The position numbers and the translations under genes are program-made. 17,021 nt of DNA, from assembly GCA_030836725.1 (NCBI GenBank), contig JAUPLV010000030.1:1-17021 (forward strand), read 5' to 3'. The notes beneath the pieces were generated by a model, which was not told where the DNA came from, did not search any database, and worked only from the letters and a program-made list of their open reading frames with translations. Positions 1 through 6,869 of this stretch are shown here, piece by piece. Within the stretch, counting starts at the first letter, position 1; every line of letters starts with the position of its first letter. The DNA comes from Pseudomonadota bacterium (GTDB lineage: Bacteria; Pseudomonadota; Gammaproteobacteria; Burkholderiales; Thiobacillaceae).

Positions 1-704
1 TGCCGTTCGGCGGCACCTTCCTGATGTTCTCCGAATACTCGCGCAACGCCATCCGCATGGCCGCGCTGATGAAGCAGCGCGTGATCCACGTTTTCACGCA
101 CGACTCCATCGGCCTCGGCGAAGACGGCCCGACCCACCAGCCGGTGGAGCAGACCGCCACCCTGCGCATGATCCCCAACATCGACGTCTGGCGTCCGTGC
201 GACACCGTGGAAACGCTGGTTGGCTGGGTGCACTCGGTCGAGCGCGCCACCGGCCCCACCTGCCACATCCTGTCGCGCCAGAACCTGCCGTTCATGGCCC
301 GCGATGCCGCCACCCTGGCCAACATCGCCAAGGGCGGCTACGTGCTGAAAGACGCCGCCGGCGCCAAGGCGATCATCATCGCCACCGGCTCCGAAGTCGA
401 GTTGGCCGTCAAGGCCCAGGAAGCGCTGGCCGCGGAAGGCATCGCGGTGCGCGTGGTGTCGATGCCGTCGACCAACACCTTCGACCGCCAGGACGCCGCC
501 TACAAGACCGGCGTGCTGCCGAAAGGCCTGCCGCGCGTCGCGGTGGAAGCCGGCGTCACCGACTTCTGGCGCAAGTACGTGGGCCTGGAAGGCGCCGTGA
601 TCGGCATCGATAGCTTCGGCGAATCCGCCCCGGCTCCGGCGCTGTACAAGCACTTCGGCATCACCACCGAGGCTGTCGTGGCCGCGGTCAAGGGCGTTCT
701 GTAA
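1..704 (+). CDS. tkt: Transketolase, C-terminal part (5' end outside window)
   Basis: Transketolase moves two-carbon ketol units between sugar phosphates using thiamine diphosphate, in the pentose phosphate and Calvin cycles (cytoplasm). The open frame runs from the window edge (first full codon at base 3) to TAA at 702-704, about 234 residues, roughly the last third of a typical 660-residue enzyme. Visible family blocks are PFGGTFLMFSEYSRNAIR at the start of the fragment, then FTHDSIGLGEDGPTHQPVEQ, which belongs to the pyrimidine-binding domain, and SRQNLPF before the C-terminal domain. The C-terminal domain has the usual AIIIATGSEVELAVKAQ strand-helix. It is followed 102 bases later by gap on the same strand, as in many betaproteobacterial carbon-fixation and glycolysis clusters. 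The internal ATG at base 24 is not the real start, because the family sequence continues upstream of it. Confidence 0.97.
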   Translation, partial: PFGGTFLMFSEYSRNAIRMAALMKQRVIHVFTHDSIGLGEDGPTHQPVEQTATLRMIPNIDVWRPCDTVETLVGWVHSVERATGPTCHILSRQNLPFMARDAATLANIAKGGYVLKDAAGAKAIIIATGSEVELAVKAQEALAAEGIAVRVVSMPSTNTFDRQDAAYKTGVLPKGLPRVAVEAGVTDFWRKYVGLEGAVIGIDSFGESAPAPALYKHFGITTEAVVAAVKGVL

Positions 705-713
705 AAACCTGTC

Positions 714-774
714 TCCGCGAAGGGCGCGAAGAAACGCGAAGTTTTTCTTCGCGAACCTTCGTGTCCTTCGCGGA
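714..774. repeat. Long imperfect hairpin in the tkt-gap gap (TTCGCG-type dispersed repeat)
   Basis: Two 28-base arms (714-741 and 747-774) are reverse complements at 23 of 28 positions, around a TTTTT loop. The unit GCGAAG recurs inside each arm. Two of the five differences give G-U pairs in the + strand RNA, so the transcript would fold very stably. No T run follows it on the + strand. On the - strand a short T run follows. Such CCGCGAAGG...CCTTCGCGG palindromes resemble dispersed intergenic repeats of proteobacteria. Here it could stabilise or separate the tkt and gap messages (inference). Confidence 0.75.
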
Positions 775-794
775 TAAAAAAGATTTCTCAACCT

Positions 795-800
795 AGGAGA
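795..800 (+). promoter_or_regulatory. Ribosome binding site of gap, in a leader shared with fba
   Basis: AGGAGA lies 6 bases before the gap ATG. The surrounding AACCTAGGAGA is identical to the sequence before fba (4708-4718), and the match continues as xTGxAAATGG into the start codon. Confidence 0.8.
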
Positions 801-806
801 CTGCAA

Positions 807-1805
807 ATGGCAATCAAAGTTGGTATTAACGGTTTTGGCCGCATCGGCCGCATGGTGTTCCGCGCCGTGACGAAGGACTTCCCCAATATCGAGATCGTCG
901 CCATCAACGACCTGCTCGACCCCGACTATCTGGCTTACATGCTGAAGTACGACTCCGTGCATGGCCGTTTCAACGGCGACATCGCGGTGAACGGCGGCAA
1001 CATGGTGGTGAACGGCAAGACCATCCGTCTGACCGCCGAGCGCGATCCCGCCAACCTGAAGTGGAACGAAGTGGGCGCCGACATCGTCATCGACTGCACC
1101 GGCTTCTTCCTGACCACCGAATCCTGCGAAGCCCACATCAAGGCTGGCGCGAAGAAAGTGGTCCAGTCGGCTCCCGCCAAGGATTCCACCCCGATGTTCG
1201 TCTATGGCGTGAACCACACCAAATACGCCGGCGAAGCGATCGTGTCCGCCGCTTCCTGCACCACCAACTGCCTGGCGCCCGTGGCCAAGGTGTTGAACGA
1301 CAACTGGGGCATCAAGCGCGGCCTGATGACCACCGTCCATGCTGCCACCGCCACGCAAAAAACCGTTGACGGCCCGTCTTCCAAGGACTGGCGCGGCGGC
1401 CGTGGTATTCTGGAAAACATCATTCCGTCGTCCACCGGCGCCGCCAAGGCCGTCGGCGTGGTGCTGCCGGAACTGAAGGGCAAGCTGACCGGTATGGCTT
1501 TCCGCGTTCCCACCTCCGACGTGTCGGTCGTTGACCTGACCGTCGAGTTGAACAAGCCCGCCACCTACGCCGAAATCTGTGCAGCCATGAAGGCCGCCTC
1601 CACAGGCGCCATGAAGGGCGTGCTGGGCTACACCGAAGAGAAAGTGGTCTCTACCGACTTCGTCGGCAACAGCGCCCCCTCCACCTTCGACGTCGATGCC
1701 GGCATCGCCCTGGACGACACCTTCGTCAAGGTCGTGTCCTGGTACGACAACGAGTACGGCTACACCTGCAACATGCTGCGTCTGGTCGAGCACGTGGCGA
1801 AGTAA
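807..1805 (+). CDS. gap: Glyceraldehyde-3-phosphate dehydrogenase, type I
   Basis: It catalyses the reversible conversion of glyceraldehyde 3-phosphate to 1,3-bisphosphoglycerate. The protein has 332 residues, the normal length. The Rossmann motif INGFGRIGR is at residues 7-15. The catalytic block ASCTTNCLAP places the nucleophilic cysteine at residue 151, and the activating histidine in TTVHAATATQ is residue 178. The coenzyme loop reads AINDL (Asp35) and the later segment is PSSKDWRGGR. Both resemble NAD-specific GapA rather than the NADP-using chloroplast type, so NAD use is inferred. The start is fixed by AGGAGA at 795-800. It lies between tkt and pgk and probably shares transcription with them, though palindromes in both flanking gaps may adjust each message. 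If the organism fixes CO2, this enzyme would run in the reductive direction. Confidence 0.98.
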   Translation: MAIKVGINGFGRIGRMVFRAVTKDFPNIEIVAINDLLDPDYLAYMLKYDSVHGRFNGDIAVNGGNMVVNGKTIRLTAERDPANLKWNEVGADIVIDCTGFFLTTESCEAHIKAGAKKVVQSAPAKDSTPMFVYGVNHTKYAGEAIVSAASCTTNCLAPVAKVLNDNWGIKRGLMTTVHAATATQKTVDGPSSKDWRGGRGILENIIPSSTGAAKAVGVVLPELKGKLTGMAFRVPTSDVSVVDLTVELNKPATYAEICAAMKAASTGAMKGVLGYTEEKVVSTDFVGNSAPSTFDVDAGIALDDTFVKVVSWYDNEYGYTCNMLRLVEHVAK

Positions 1806-1813
1806 GGCCGTAA

Positions 1814-1871
1814 GGCGTGAGGGGTAAGGGGTACGGAAACGGACGTTGTCCCGCTCCTCACCCCTGACGCC
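1814..1871. repeat. GTGAGGGGT-type inverted repeat between gap and pgk
   Basis: Arms 1814-1831 and 1854-1871 are complementary at 15 of 18 positions, with a 22-base loop. CTCACCCCT recurs at 1857-1865 and 1871-1879, so the element is both palindromic and internally repetitive. It sits just after the gap stop, as expected for a dispersed intergenic repeat or message-end hairpin. No T run follows, so it is not a standard intrinsic terminator. Confidence 0.65.
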
Positions 1872-1901
1872 TCACCCCTCACCGCTTTGAGCTTTAAGGC
1901 C

Positions 1902-1923
1902 TGGCGCGGCCAACCCCGCGCCA
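1902..1923. repeat. Short perfect hairpin upstream of pgk
   Basis: TGGCGCGG (1902-1909) and CCGCGCCA (1916-1923) form an 8-bp G+C-rich stem with a 6-base loop, about 20 bases before the pgk ribosome binding site. It could affect message processing or translation of pgk. No T run follows. Confidence 0.5.
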
Positions 1924-1955
1924 ACCCTTAAACCTTACCCTCAGGAGAAACAACC

Positions 1956-3155
1956 ATGGCATTCATCCGCGTCACCGATCTGGATCTGGCAGGCAAGCGC
2001 GTGTTCATCCGCGCCGACATGAACGTCCCGGTCAAGGACGGCAAGGTCACCTCCGACGCCCGCATCACCGCGTCGATGCGCACCATCGAGCACTGCCTCA
2101 AGGCCGGCGCCAAAGTGATGGTCACGTCGCACCTCGGCCGTCCCACCGAAGGCGAGTTCAAGGAAGAGGATTCGCTGAAGCCGGTGGTCGACGTGATCGC
2201 GCAGAAGCTCGGCAAGAACATCCGCCTGATCCGCGAATGGACCGAGGGCGGATTCGACGTCGCCGACGGCGAACTGGTGGTGCTGGAAAACTGCCGCGTC
2301 AACAAGGGCGAAAAGAAGAACGTCGACGAAACCGCGAAGAAATACGCCGCGCTGTGCGATGTCTTCGTGATGGACGCCTTCGGCACCGCGCACCGCGCCG
2401 AAGCATCGACCCACGGCATCGCCAAATTCGCCCCGACCGCAGCGGCCGGCATCCTCCTGACCGAAGAACTCGAGGCGCTGGAGAAGGCGCTGGCCAACCC
2501 GGCGCGGCCGATGGTCGCCATCGTCGGCGGCTCCAAGGTGTCGACCAAGCTGACCGTGCTGGAAGCGCTGGCCGAGAAGTGCGAGCAATTGGTGGTCGGC
2601 GGCGGCATCGCCAACACCTTCCTCGCCGCAATGGGCAAGAACGTCGGCAAGTCGCTGTGCGAACACGACCTCATCCCCACCGCGCAGTCGCTGATCGAGA
2701 AAATGACCGCGCGTGGCGCAACCATTCCGATTGCCGTCGATGTGGTGGTCAGCAATCAGTCGCCGTTTGGCGCGGATGGCAATCCCAATGCCCCCGCCGT
2801 GCTGAAGGATGCCGATGACGTCGCCGACGACGACATGATCTACGACATCGGCCCGAAGAGCGCGCAGGAACTCGCCGACATCATCATGAAGGCCGGCACC
2901 GTGGTGTGGAACGGCCCGGTCGGCGTGTTCGAATTCGACCAGTTCGGCGAGGGCACCAAGACCATCGCCATGGCGATCGCCAACACCAACGCCTTCACCC
3001 TGGCCGGCGGCGGCGACACCATCGCGGCGATCCAGAAGTACGACATCTACGACAAGGTGAGCTACATCTCCACCGCCGGCGGCGCCTTCCTCGAATACCT
3101 CGAAGGCAAGGTTCTGCCCGCCGTGGCGATTCTGGAGGAGCGCGCGAAGGGCTAA
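1956..3155 (+). CDS. pgk: Phosphoglycerate kinase
   Basis: It reversibly transfers phosphate between 1,3-bisphosphoglycerate/ADP and 3-phosphoglycerate/ATP in the cytoplasm. The 399-residue length is normal. The N-terminal substrate-binding block RVFIRADMNVPVKDG is at about residues 15-29 and the SHLGRP motif near residue 65. The C-terminal domain has the nucleotide-binding GGSKVSTKL, the hinge-region WNGPVGVFE, and the conserved end AGGGDTIAAI...STAGGAFLEYLEG. AGGAGA at 1943-1948 supports the ATG at 1956. It lies between gap and pyk on the same strand. A perfect 17-bp hairpin follows its stop, so expression of pyk may be partly separated from it. Confidence 0.98.
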   Translation: MAFIRVTDLDLAGKRVFIRADMNVPVKDGKVTSDARITASMRTIEHCLKAGAKVMVTSHLGRPTEGEFKEEDSLKPVVDVIAQKLGKNIRLIREWTEGGFDVADGELVVLENCRVNKGEKKNVDETAKKYAALCDVFVMDAFGTAHRAEASTHGIAKFAPTAAAGILLTEELEALEKALANPARPMVAIVGGSKVSTKLTVLEALAEKCEQLVVGGGIANTFLAAMGKNVGKSLCEHDLIPTAQSLIEKMTARGATIPIAVDVVVSNQSPFGADGNPNAPAVLKDADDVADDDMIYDIGPKSAQELADIIMKAGTVVWNGPVGVFEFDQFGEGTKTIAMAIANTNAFTLAGGGDTIAAIQKYDIYDKVSYISTAGGAFLEYLEGKVLPAVAILEERAKG

Positions 3156-3167
3156 GCCCTTCACGGC

Positions 3168-3206
3168 AAAGTCCGAGGGGAAGCTTTACGCTTCCCCTCG
3201 GACTTT
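3168..3206 (+). terminator. Perfect 17-bp hairpin between pgk and pyk (attenuator or weak terminator)
   Basis: Arms 3168-3184 and 3190-3206 match at 17 of 17 positions with a TTTAC loop, beginning 13 bases after the pgk stop. The stem starts with AAA and ends with TTT, then CCGCTTTCT, so the T run is short and mostly part of the stem. Its AAA/TTT ends make it symmetric for both strands. Partial termination or message-end protection is inferred. Confidence 0.6.
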
Positions 3207-3243
3207 CCGCTTTCTCCCCTATCCTTAACGCGTCACCCACATA

Positions 3244-4677
3244 ATGATTCGCAGAACCAAAATCGTCGCCACCCTCGGCCCCGCCTGCTCCGATGCCAAT
3301 ACCCTGGATCGCATGATGGAAGCCGGGCTGGATGTGGTGCGTCTCAACTTCTCACACGGCACGGCGCAGGATCATATCGACCGCGCCGAACTGGTGCGCT
3401 CGCTGGCGCGCGCGCGCGGCCGCGCGGTGGGGGTGCTGGTCGACCTGCAGGGTCCGAAGATCCGCATCGGCAAGTTCAAGGACAACAAGATCACCCTGGC
3501 CAAGGGCGACACCTTCATTCTCGACGCCGCCTGCACGCTGGGCGACCAGACCCGCGTCGGCCTCGACTACAAGGAATTGCCGAACGACGTGAAGCGCGGC
3601 GTCACCCTGCTGCTCGACGACGGCCGCATCGAGTTCTGGGTCGATGAGGTCAAGGGCGCGGAAATCATCTGCAAGGTGGTGCAGGGCGGCGTGCTGTCCA
3701 ACAACAAGGGCATCAACCGCAAGGGCGGCGGGCTGTCGGCGGCCGCGCTGACCGAAAAGGACATCGAGGACATCAAGACCGCCGCGGCGCTGAATGCGGA
3801 TTATCTGGCGGTGTCGTTCCCGCGCTGCGGCGCCGACATGCGCCAGGCGCGCGAACTGTTGCGCGCGGCCGGCGGCAAGAGCCAGCTGGTCGCCAAGATC
3901 GAGCGCACCGAAGCGATCGAAAATCTGGAAGAGATCCTTGAAGCCTCCGACGCCATCATGGTGGCGCGCGGCGACCTCGGGGTGGAAGTCGGCGATGCCG
4001 CGGTGCCCGCATTGCAGAAACGCATGATCCGCATGGCGCTGGAGCGCAACAAGGTCGTCATCACCGCCACGCAGATGATGGAGTCGATGATCTCCAGCCC
4101 GATTCCGACCCGTGCCGAAGTTTCCGACGTCGCCAACGCGGTGCTCGACGGCACCGACGCGGTGATGCTGTCGGCCGAAACCGCCGCCGGCCAGTTTCCG
4201 GTCGAGGCGGTGCAGGCGATGGACCGCGTCTGCCTGGAAGCAGAAAAGGAAGCCGAACCCGATTTTTCCGGCGCCCGGCTCGACCACAGCTTTTTGCGTC
4301 CCGACGAAGCGATTGCGATGTCGGCGGTGTTCACCTCCGTGCACCTCAACATCAAGGCGATCGCCGCCCTCACCGAATCCGGCAATACCTGTTTGTGGAT
4401 GAGCCGCCTGTCGACGCGGGTGCCGATCTACGCCTTGACACCCGAGGTTCAAACCCGTAGAAAAGTCACTCTTTTCCGCGGCGTCTACCCGATCAATCTG
4501 AAAACCGCCACCAAGGAGCGCGATGCCCTGCTGGCGGAAGCCGAAGCGGAACTGCGCCGCCGCGGCGCCGTTCGCGACGGCGATCTGGTCCTGCTGACCG
4601 TCGGCGAGCCGATCGGCCAGTCGGGCGGCACCAACACCATGAAAATCGTCCGCGTGGGCGATTCGAAAAAGCCCTGA
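3244..4677 (+). CDS. pyk: Pyruvate kinase
   Basis: It converts phosphoenolpyruvate and ADP to pyruvate and ATP, the exit step of glycolysis. The protein has 477 residues, typical of bacterial enzymes. The N-terminal TKIVATLGPAC and VVRLNFSHG motifs form the substrate/K+ site. The catalytic lysine lies in LVAKIERTEAIENLEEI, and MVARGDLGVEVG with the pyruvate-kinase signature TATQMMESMI...PTRAEVSDVANAVLDGTDAVMLS follow. A C-terminal allosteric-type domain ends in GGTNTMKIVRVG. An in-frame TAA at 3226-3228 precedes the ATG, so 3244 is the first possible ATG. No clear Shine-Dalgarno is visible in front of it. It is placed inside a pgk-fba cluster whose other enzymes are reversible, giving one transcription region for both carbon fixation/gluconeogenesis and glycolytic outflow. 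Confidence 0.97.
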   Translation: MIRRTKIVATLGPACSDANTLDRMMEAGLDVVRLNFSHGTAQDHIDRAELVRSLARARGRAVGVLVDLQGPKIRIGKFKDNKITLAKGDTFILDAACTLGDQTRVGLDYKELPNDVKRGVTLLLDDGRIEFWVDEVKGAEIICKVVQGGVLSNNKGINRKGGGLSAAALTEKDIEDIKTAAALNADYLAVSFPRCGADMRQARELLRAAGGKSQLVAKIERTEAIENLEEILEASDAIMVARGDLGVEVGDAAVPALQKRMIRMALERNKVVITATQMMESMISSPIPTRAEVSDVANAVLDGTDAVMLSAETAAGQFPVEAVQAMDRVCLEAEKEAEPDFSGARLDHSFLRPDEAIAMSAVFTSVHLNIKAIAALTESGNTCLWMSRLSTRVPIYALTPEVQTRRKVTLFRGVYPINLKTATKERDALLAEAEAELRRRGAVRDGDLVLLTVGEPIGQSGGTNTMKIVRVGDSKKP

Positions 4678-4691
4678 TTTCGAAGAATCGC
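4658..4691 (+). other. Possible hairpin spanning the pyk stop codon
   Basis: GCGATT+CGAAA (4658-4668) can pair with TTTCG+AATCGC (4678-4682 and 4686-4691), leaving a 3-base bulge, with the pyk TGA in the loop. TTTTT occurs 10 bases further on (4702-4706). It could be a weak terminator before fba or may have no function. Confidence 0.3.
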
Positions 4692-4723
4692 TTGCTGAAT
4701 ATTTTTAACCTAGGAGAGTGTAA

Positions 4724-5791
4724 ATGGCCCTGATTTCCCTTCGTCAACTGCTCGACCATGCCGCCGAAAACGGCTATGGCCTGCCCGCGTTCAACGTCAA
4801 CAACATGGAACAGGTTCAGGCCATCATGCAGGCCGCCGCCGCCGTCGATTCCCCGGTGATCCTGCAAGGCTCCGCCGGCGCCCGTTCCTATGCCGGCGAA
4901 CCTTTCCTGCGCCACCTGATCCTGGCCGCCATCGAAATGTATCCGCATATCCCGGTCTGCATGCACCAGGACCACGGCGCTTCCCCCAGCATCTGTTTCC
5001 GCTCCATCCAGTCCGGCTTCAGCTCGGTGATGATGGACGGCTCGCTGATGAGCGACGCCAAGACCCCGTCCAGCTACGAGTACAACGTCAACACCACCGC
5101 CCACGTCGCCGAACTGGCCCACGCATGCGGCGTGTCCGTCGAAGGCGAGCTGGGCTGCCTGGGCTCGCTGGAGACCGGCAAGATGGGCGAAGAGGACGGC
5201 CACGGCGCCGAGGGCGTGCTGGATCACTCCGCACTGCTGACCGACCCCGATGAAGCCGCCGATTTTGTCGCCAAGACCAAGGTCGACGCCCTGGCCATCG
5301 CCATCGGCACAAGCCACGGCGCCTACAAGTTCACCCAGAAGCCCACCGGCAAAGTGCTGCGCATCGACCGCGTCAAGGAAATTCACGAGCGCATCCCCAA
5401 TGTCCACCTGGTCATGCACGGTTCGTCTTCCGTGCCGGAAGACTGGCTCGCCATCATCAACAGCTACGGCGGCGACATGGGCCAGACCTACGGCGTGCCG
5501 GTCAGCGAAATCGTCGAAGGCATCAAGAACGGCGTTCGCAAGGTCAACATCGACACCGACCTGCGCATGGCCTCCACCGGCGCCGTCCGCAAGCACCTGG
5601 CCGAGAACAAGGCCAACTTCGACCCGCGCAAATTCCTCAAGGAAGCCACCAAGGCCATGAGCGGCATCTGCCAGGCCCGCTACGAAGCCTTCGGCGCCGC
5701 CGGCCAGGCCAGCAAGATCGGCAAGGTGTACAGCCTGGAAGACATGCAGAAGCGCTACGACAAGGGCGAACTGGATCCGAAGGTCAACTAA
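4724..5791 (+). CDS. fba: Fructose-bisphosphate aldolase, class II (Calvin-cycle subtype)
   Basis: A zinc-dependent aldolase that joins dihydroxyacetone phosphate and glyceraldehyde 3-phosphate into fructose 1,6-bisphosphate. In the Calvin cycle, related enzymes also form sedoheptulose 1,7-bisphosphate. The protein has 355 residues. Metal-site and catalytic motifs are CMHQDHGAS (His81, Asp83, His84), VEGELGCLG (Glu142), GTSHGAYKF (His198) and VMHGSSSVP (His232). NTDLRMA-like NIDTDLRMAST near residue 285 binds phosphate. The N-terminus LISLRQLLDHAAENGYGLPAFNVNN and the KGELDPKVN tail match the long subtype usual in carbon-fixing proteobacteria. The start is supported by AGGAGA at 4713-4718 in a leader shared with gap. 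It is the last gene of the cluster and is followed by a strong terminator. Confidence 0.97.
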   Translation: MALISLRQLLDHAAENGYGLPAFNVNNMEQVQAIMQAAAAVDSPVILQGSAGARSYAGEPFLRHLILAAIEMYPHIPVCMHQDHGASPSICFRSIQSGFSSVMMDGSLMSDAKTPSSYEYNVNTTAHVAELAHACGVSVEGELGCLGSLETGKMGEEDGHGAEGVLDHSALLTDPDEAADFVAKTKVDALAIAIGTSHGAYKFTQKPTGKVLRIDRVKEIHERIPNVHLVMHGSSSVPEDWLAIINSYGGDMGQTYGVPVSEIVEGIKNGVRKVNIDTDLRMASTGAVRKHLAENKANFDPRKFLKEATKAMSGICQARYEAFGAAGQASKIGKVYSLEDMQKRYDKGELDPKVN

Positions 5792-5814
5792 GCGACCAAG
5801 GTTCTAGCGATACG

Positions 5815-5846
5815 AAGGGCGGCTCCGAAAAGGCCGCCCTTTTTTT
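5815..5846 (+). terminator. Intrinsic terminator after fba
   Basis: AAGGGCGGC (5815-5823) pairs with GCCGCCCTT (5833-5841) around a 9-base loop, and an uninterrupted run of seven T (5840-5846) follows. It lies 24 bases past the fba stop and marks the end of the carbon-metabolism operon. Confidence 0.92.
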
Positions 5847-5876
5847 GTTCTGGCCGTCGCCCTTGCCAAGCGTAAA

Positions 5877-5897
5877 GCGACACCTTGCACTTGTCGC
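5877..5897 (+). promoter_or_regulatory. Candidate operator palindrome directly before higB
   Basis: GCGACA (5877-5882) and TGTCGC (5892-5897) form a perfect 6-bp inverted repeat with 9 bases between, ending at the base before the higB ATG. HigA-type antitoxins autorepress by binding such palindromes over their promoter (family knowledge). A TTGCCA -35-like hexamer is at 5863-5868, but no good -10 box is visible, and there is no Shine-Dalgarno before higB. Confidence 0.45.
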
Positions 5898-6176
5898 ATG
5901 ATCAAGATCTTCCAACACAAAGGGCTGGAACGTTTCTTCAAGACGGGCGCCAAGTCGGGAATTCAACCGCACCACGCCCCAAAGCTCCGTCGCCAGCTTA
6001 CCGCCCTGAATATCGCGGAAGCGCCCGAGGAAATGAACATTCCCGGTTGGCGGTATCATGCGTTGATCGGCGATCTTTCCGGATTTTATTCCGTTACCGT
6101 CAATGGCAACTGGCGGATGATCTTCAGATTCAACGGCAAGGATGCTGAATTGGTCGATTTCACGGATTATCACTAG
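5898..6176 (+). CDS. higB: HigB-type toxin (RelE/ParE superfamily mRNA interferase)
   Basis: The 92-residue protein matches the HigB/GraT group, ribosome-dependent endoribonucleases that stop translation when free of antitoxin. Diagnostic strings are IKIFQHKGLERFFKTG at residues 2-17, the helical KLRRQLTALN, IPGWRYHAL, VTVNGNWRMIFRF around residues 67-79 and the terminal VDFTDYH. The NWR and FRF strand residues are those expected in the catalytic sheet of this family. Toxin-first order, opposite to most type II pairs, is the rule for higBA. The stop codon TAG (6174-6176) overlaps the AGGAG ribosome binding site of higA, so toxin and antitoxin translation should be coupled. No Shine-Dalgarno precedes the ATG, which directly abuts a palindrome, so the message might start very near the start codon. 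Confidence 0.9.
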   Translation: MIKIFQHKGLERFFKTGAKSGIQPHHAPKLRRQLTALNIAEAPEEMNIPGWRYHALIGDLSGFYSVTVNGNWRMIFRFNGKDAELVDFTDYH

Positions 6177-6185
6177 GAGAACAAT

Positions 6186-6467
6186 ATGGAGATGCACAAC
6201 CCCGCTCATCCCGGCGAACTCCTGCGCGAATATCTCCCGGAAACCATGACGGTGACCGAAGCCGCCGAGCGCATCGGGGTCACACGCCAGACCCTGTCGG
6301 CCGTGCTGAACGGCCGCGCTGGCATCAGCGCGGATATGGACCTGCGTCTGGCCGCCGCGCTCGAGACCGCGCCCGGCTATTGGCTACGCTTGCAGGCCCA
6401 GCGCGATTTGTGGGAAGCAAGGCAGAGGCCACGACCAAGAATTGCGCCGTTCAGGCGTGCGGCTTGA
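6186..6467 (+). CDS. higA: HigA-type antitoxin (XRE family DNA-binding protein)
   Basis: A 93-residue antitoxin that should bind and block HigB and repress the higBA promoter. The N-terminus NPAHPGELLREYL is the HigA signature. The helix-turn-helix covers about residues 20-45 (MTVTEAAERIGVTRQTLSAVLNG), followed by the family's LRLAAALETAPGYWLRLQAQRDLW. The start at 6186 is set by AGGAG at 6175-6179, which overlaps the higB stop codon. A second in-frame ATG at 6192 is possible but too far from that site. The last residues (RQRPRPRIAPFRRAA) are Arg/Pro-rich and vary in this family. Confidence 0.92.
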   Translation: MEMHNPAHPGELLREYLPETMTVTEAAERIGVTRQTLSAVLNGRAGISADMDLRLAAALETAPGYWLRLQAQRDLWEARQRPRPRIAPFRRAA

Positions 6468-6761
6468 GTTGGGACATGCAACGGGGCGCATGAATGCAAA
6501 ACCCTTGGCGCTGATGGGCATGATCCAACTTTTTGGACTGCGGCATTTTAAGCGCGGAAAATTGGACGCTACCCTTTACTTCCTCTACCCTCGACTATCC
6601 GCCAAAGCAGGGCGGGTGGGGGGACACTGTCCGTTCCTAATCTTCTCTGGCGGGACCGGCAAGGCAAAGTACGTAAAAAGTGGCGCCCCCTTTTTATGGC
6701 ATCAAAGCGCCGATTTTTTTGAGGGGGAGGGACTGATTCCGGCAGTTCCTAAGCGGTCATC
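6468..6761. other. Stretch without a convincing gene downstream of higBA
   Basis: This stretch, and the 108 bases beyond it up to 6869, has no open frame with recognisable protein features. It contains a small hairpin TCCAA-N4-TTGGA (6524-6537), the interrupted palindrome GGACA-C-TGTCC (6622-6632) inside a G-rich run, and a GGCGC/GCGCC pair (6682-6686, 6707-6711) with seven T at 6714-6720 that might end the higBA message. A 110-residue open frame at 6442-6774 lacks any family motif and overlaps higA, so I do not call it. Confidence 0.5.
6682..6720 (+). terminator. Weak candidate terminator after higBA
   Basis: GGCGC (6682-6686) can pair with GCGCC (6707-6711) across a 20-base loop, then TTTTTTT at 6714-6720. 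The stem is short and the loop long, and it lies over 200 bases past higA, so the call is tentative. Confidence 0.25.
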
Positions 6762-6841
6762 AGCCAACGTGTGACTTGAGGTGCGAGGAAACAGGCATGG
6801 AGCCGCCTGTTGGAGCGTCCCTCTCGAAGCGCATGTTGGGC
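6762..6841 (-). repeat. attC-like imperfect palindrome (possible integron recombination site)
   Basis: Read on the - strand, the site begins with GCCCAAC (6841-6835), which fits the RYYYAAC outer box, and ends with GTTGGCT (6768-6762), which fits GTTRRRY except for one base. A 5-base spacer follows the first box and a 6-base spacer precedes the last. Inner boxes CTTCGAG and CTCAAG pair with one unpaired C on the first side, the asymmetry that orients real attC sites. A central stem AACAGGC/GCCTGTT (6811-6805 and 6796-6790) completes it. It starts 28 bases past the stop of the - strand gene at 6870, where a cassette attC belongs. No integrase gene is in the window. Family assignment is by architecture only. 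Confidence 0.55.
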
Positions 6842-6869
6842 GCCAGGATTGAAAAGGATGCGATCATCT

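Noticed and set aside
1941..3164. 407-residue - strand open frame over pgk
   Set aside because: pgk on the + strand is certain. The antisense protein is a His/Asp/Gly-rich shadow.
6622..6632. GGACA-C-TGTCC palindrome next to a G run, reminiscent of transposase-associated repeat ends
   Set aside because: There is no matching partner end, no transposase fragment and no target duplication nearby. Too short to call.
6442..6774. 110-residue + strand frame downstream of higA
   Set aside because: It overlaps the end of higA, lacks a ribosome site and any recognisable domain, and ends inside the attC-like palindrome. A cassette gene in the other orientation was considered, but the asymmetry of the palindrome fits the - strand gene better.
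6790..6811. AACAGGC/GCCTGTT hairpin as a terminator for the HEPN-like gene
   Set aside because: No T run follows on the - strand. It is better explained as the central stem of the attC-like site.
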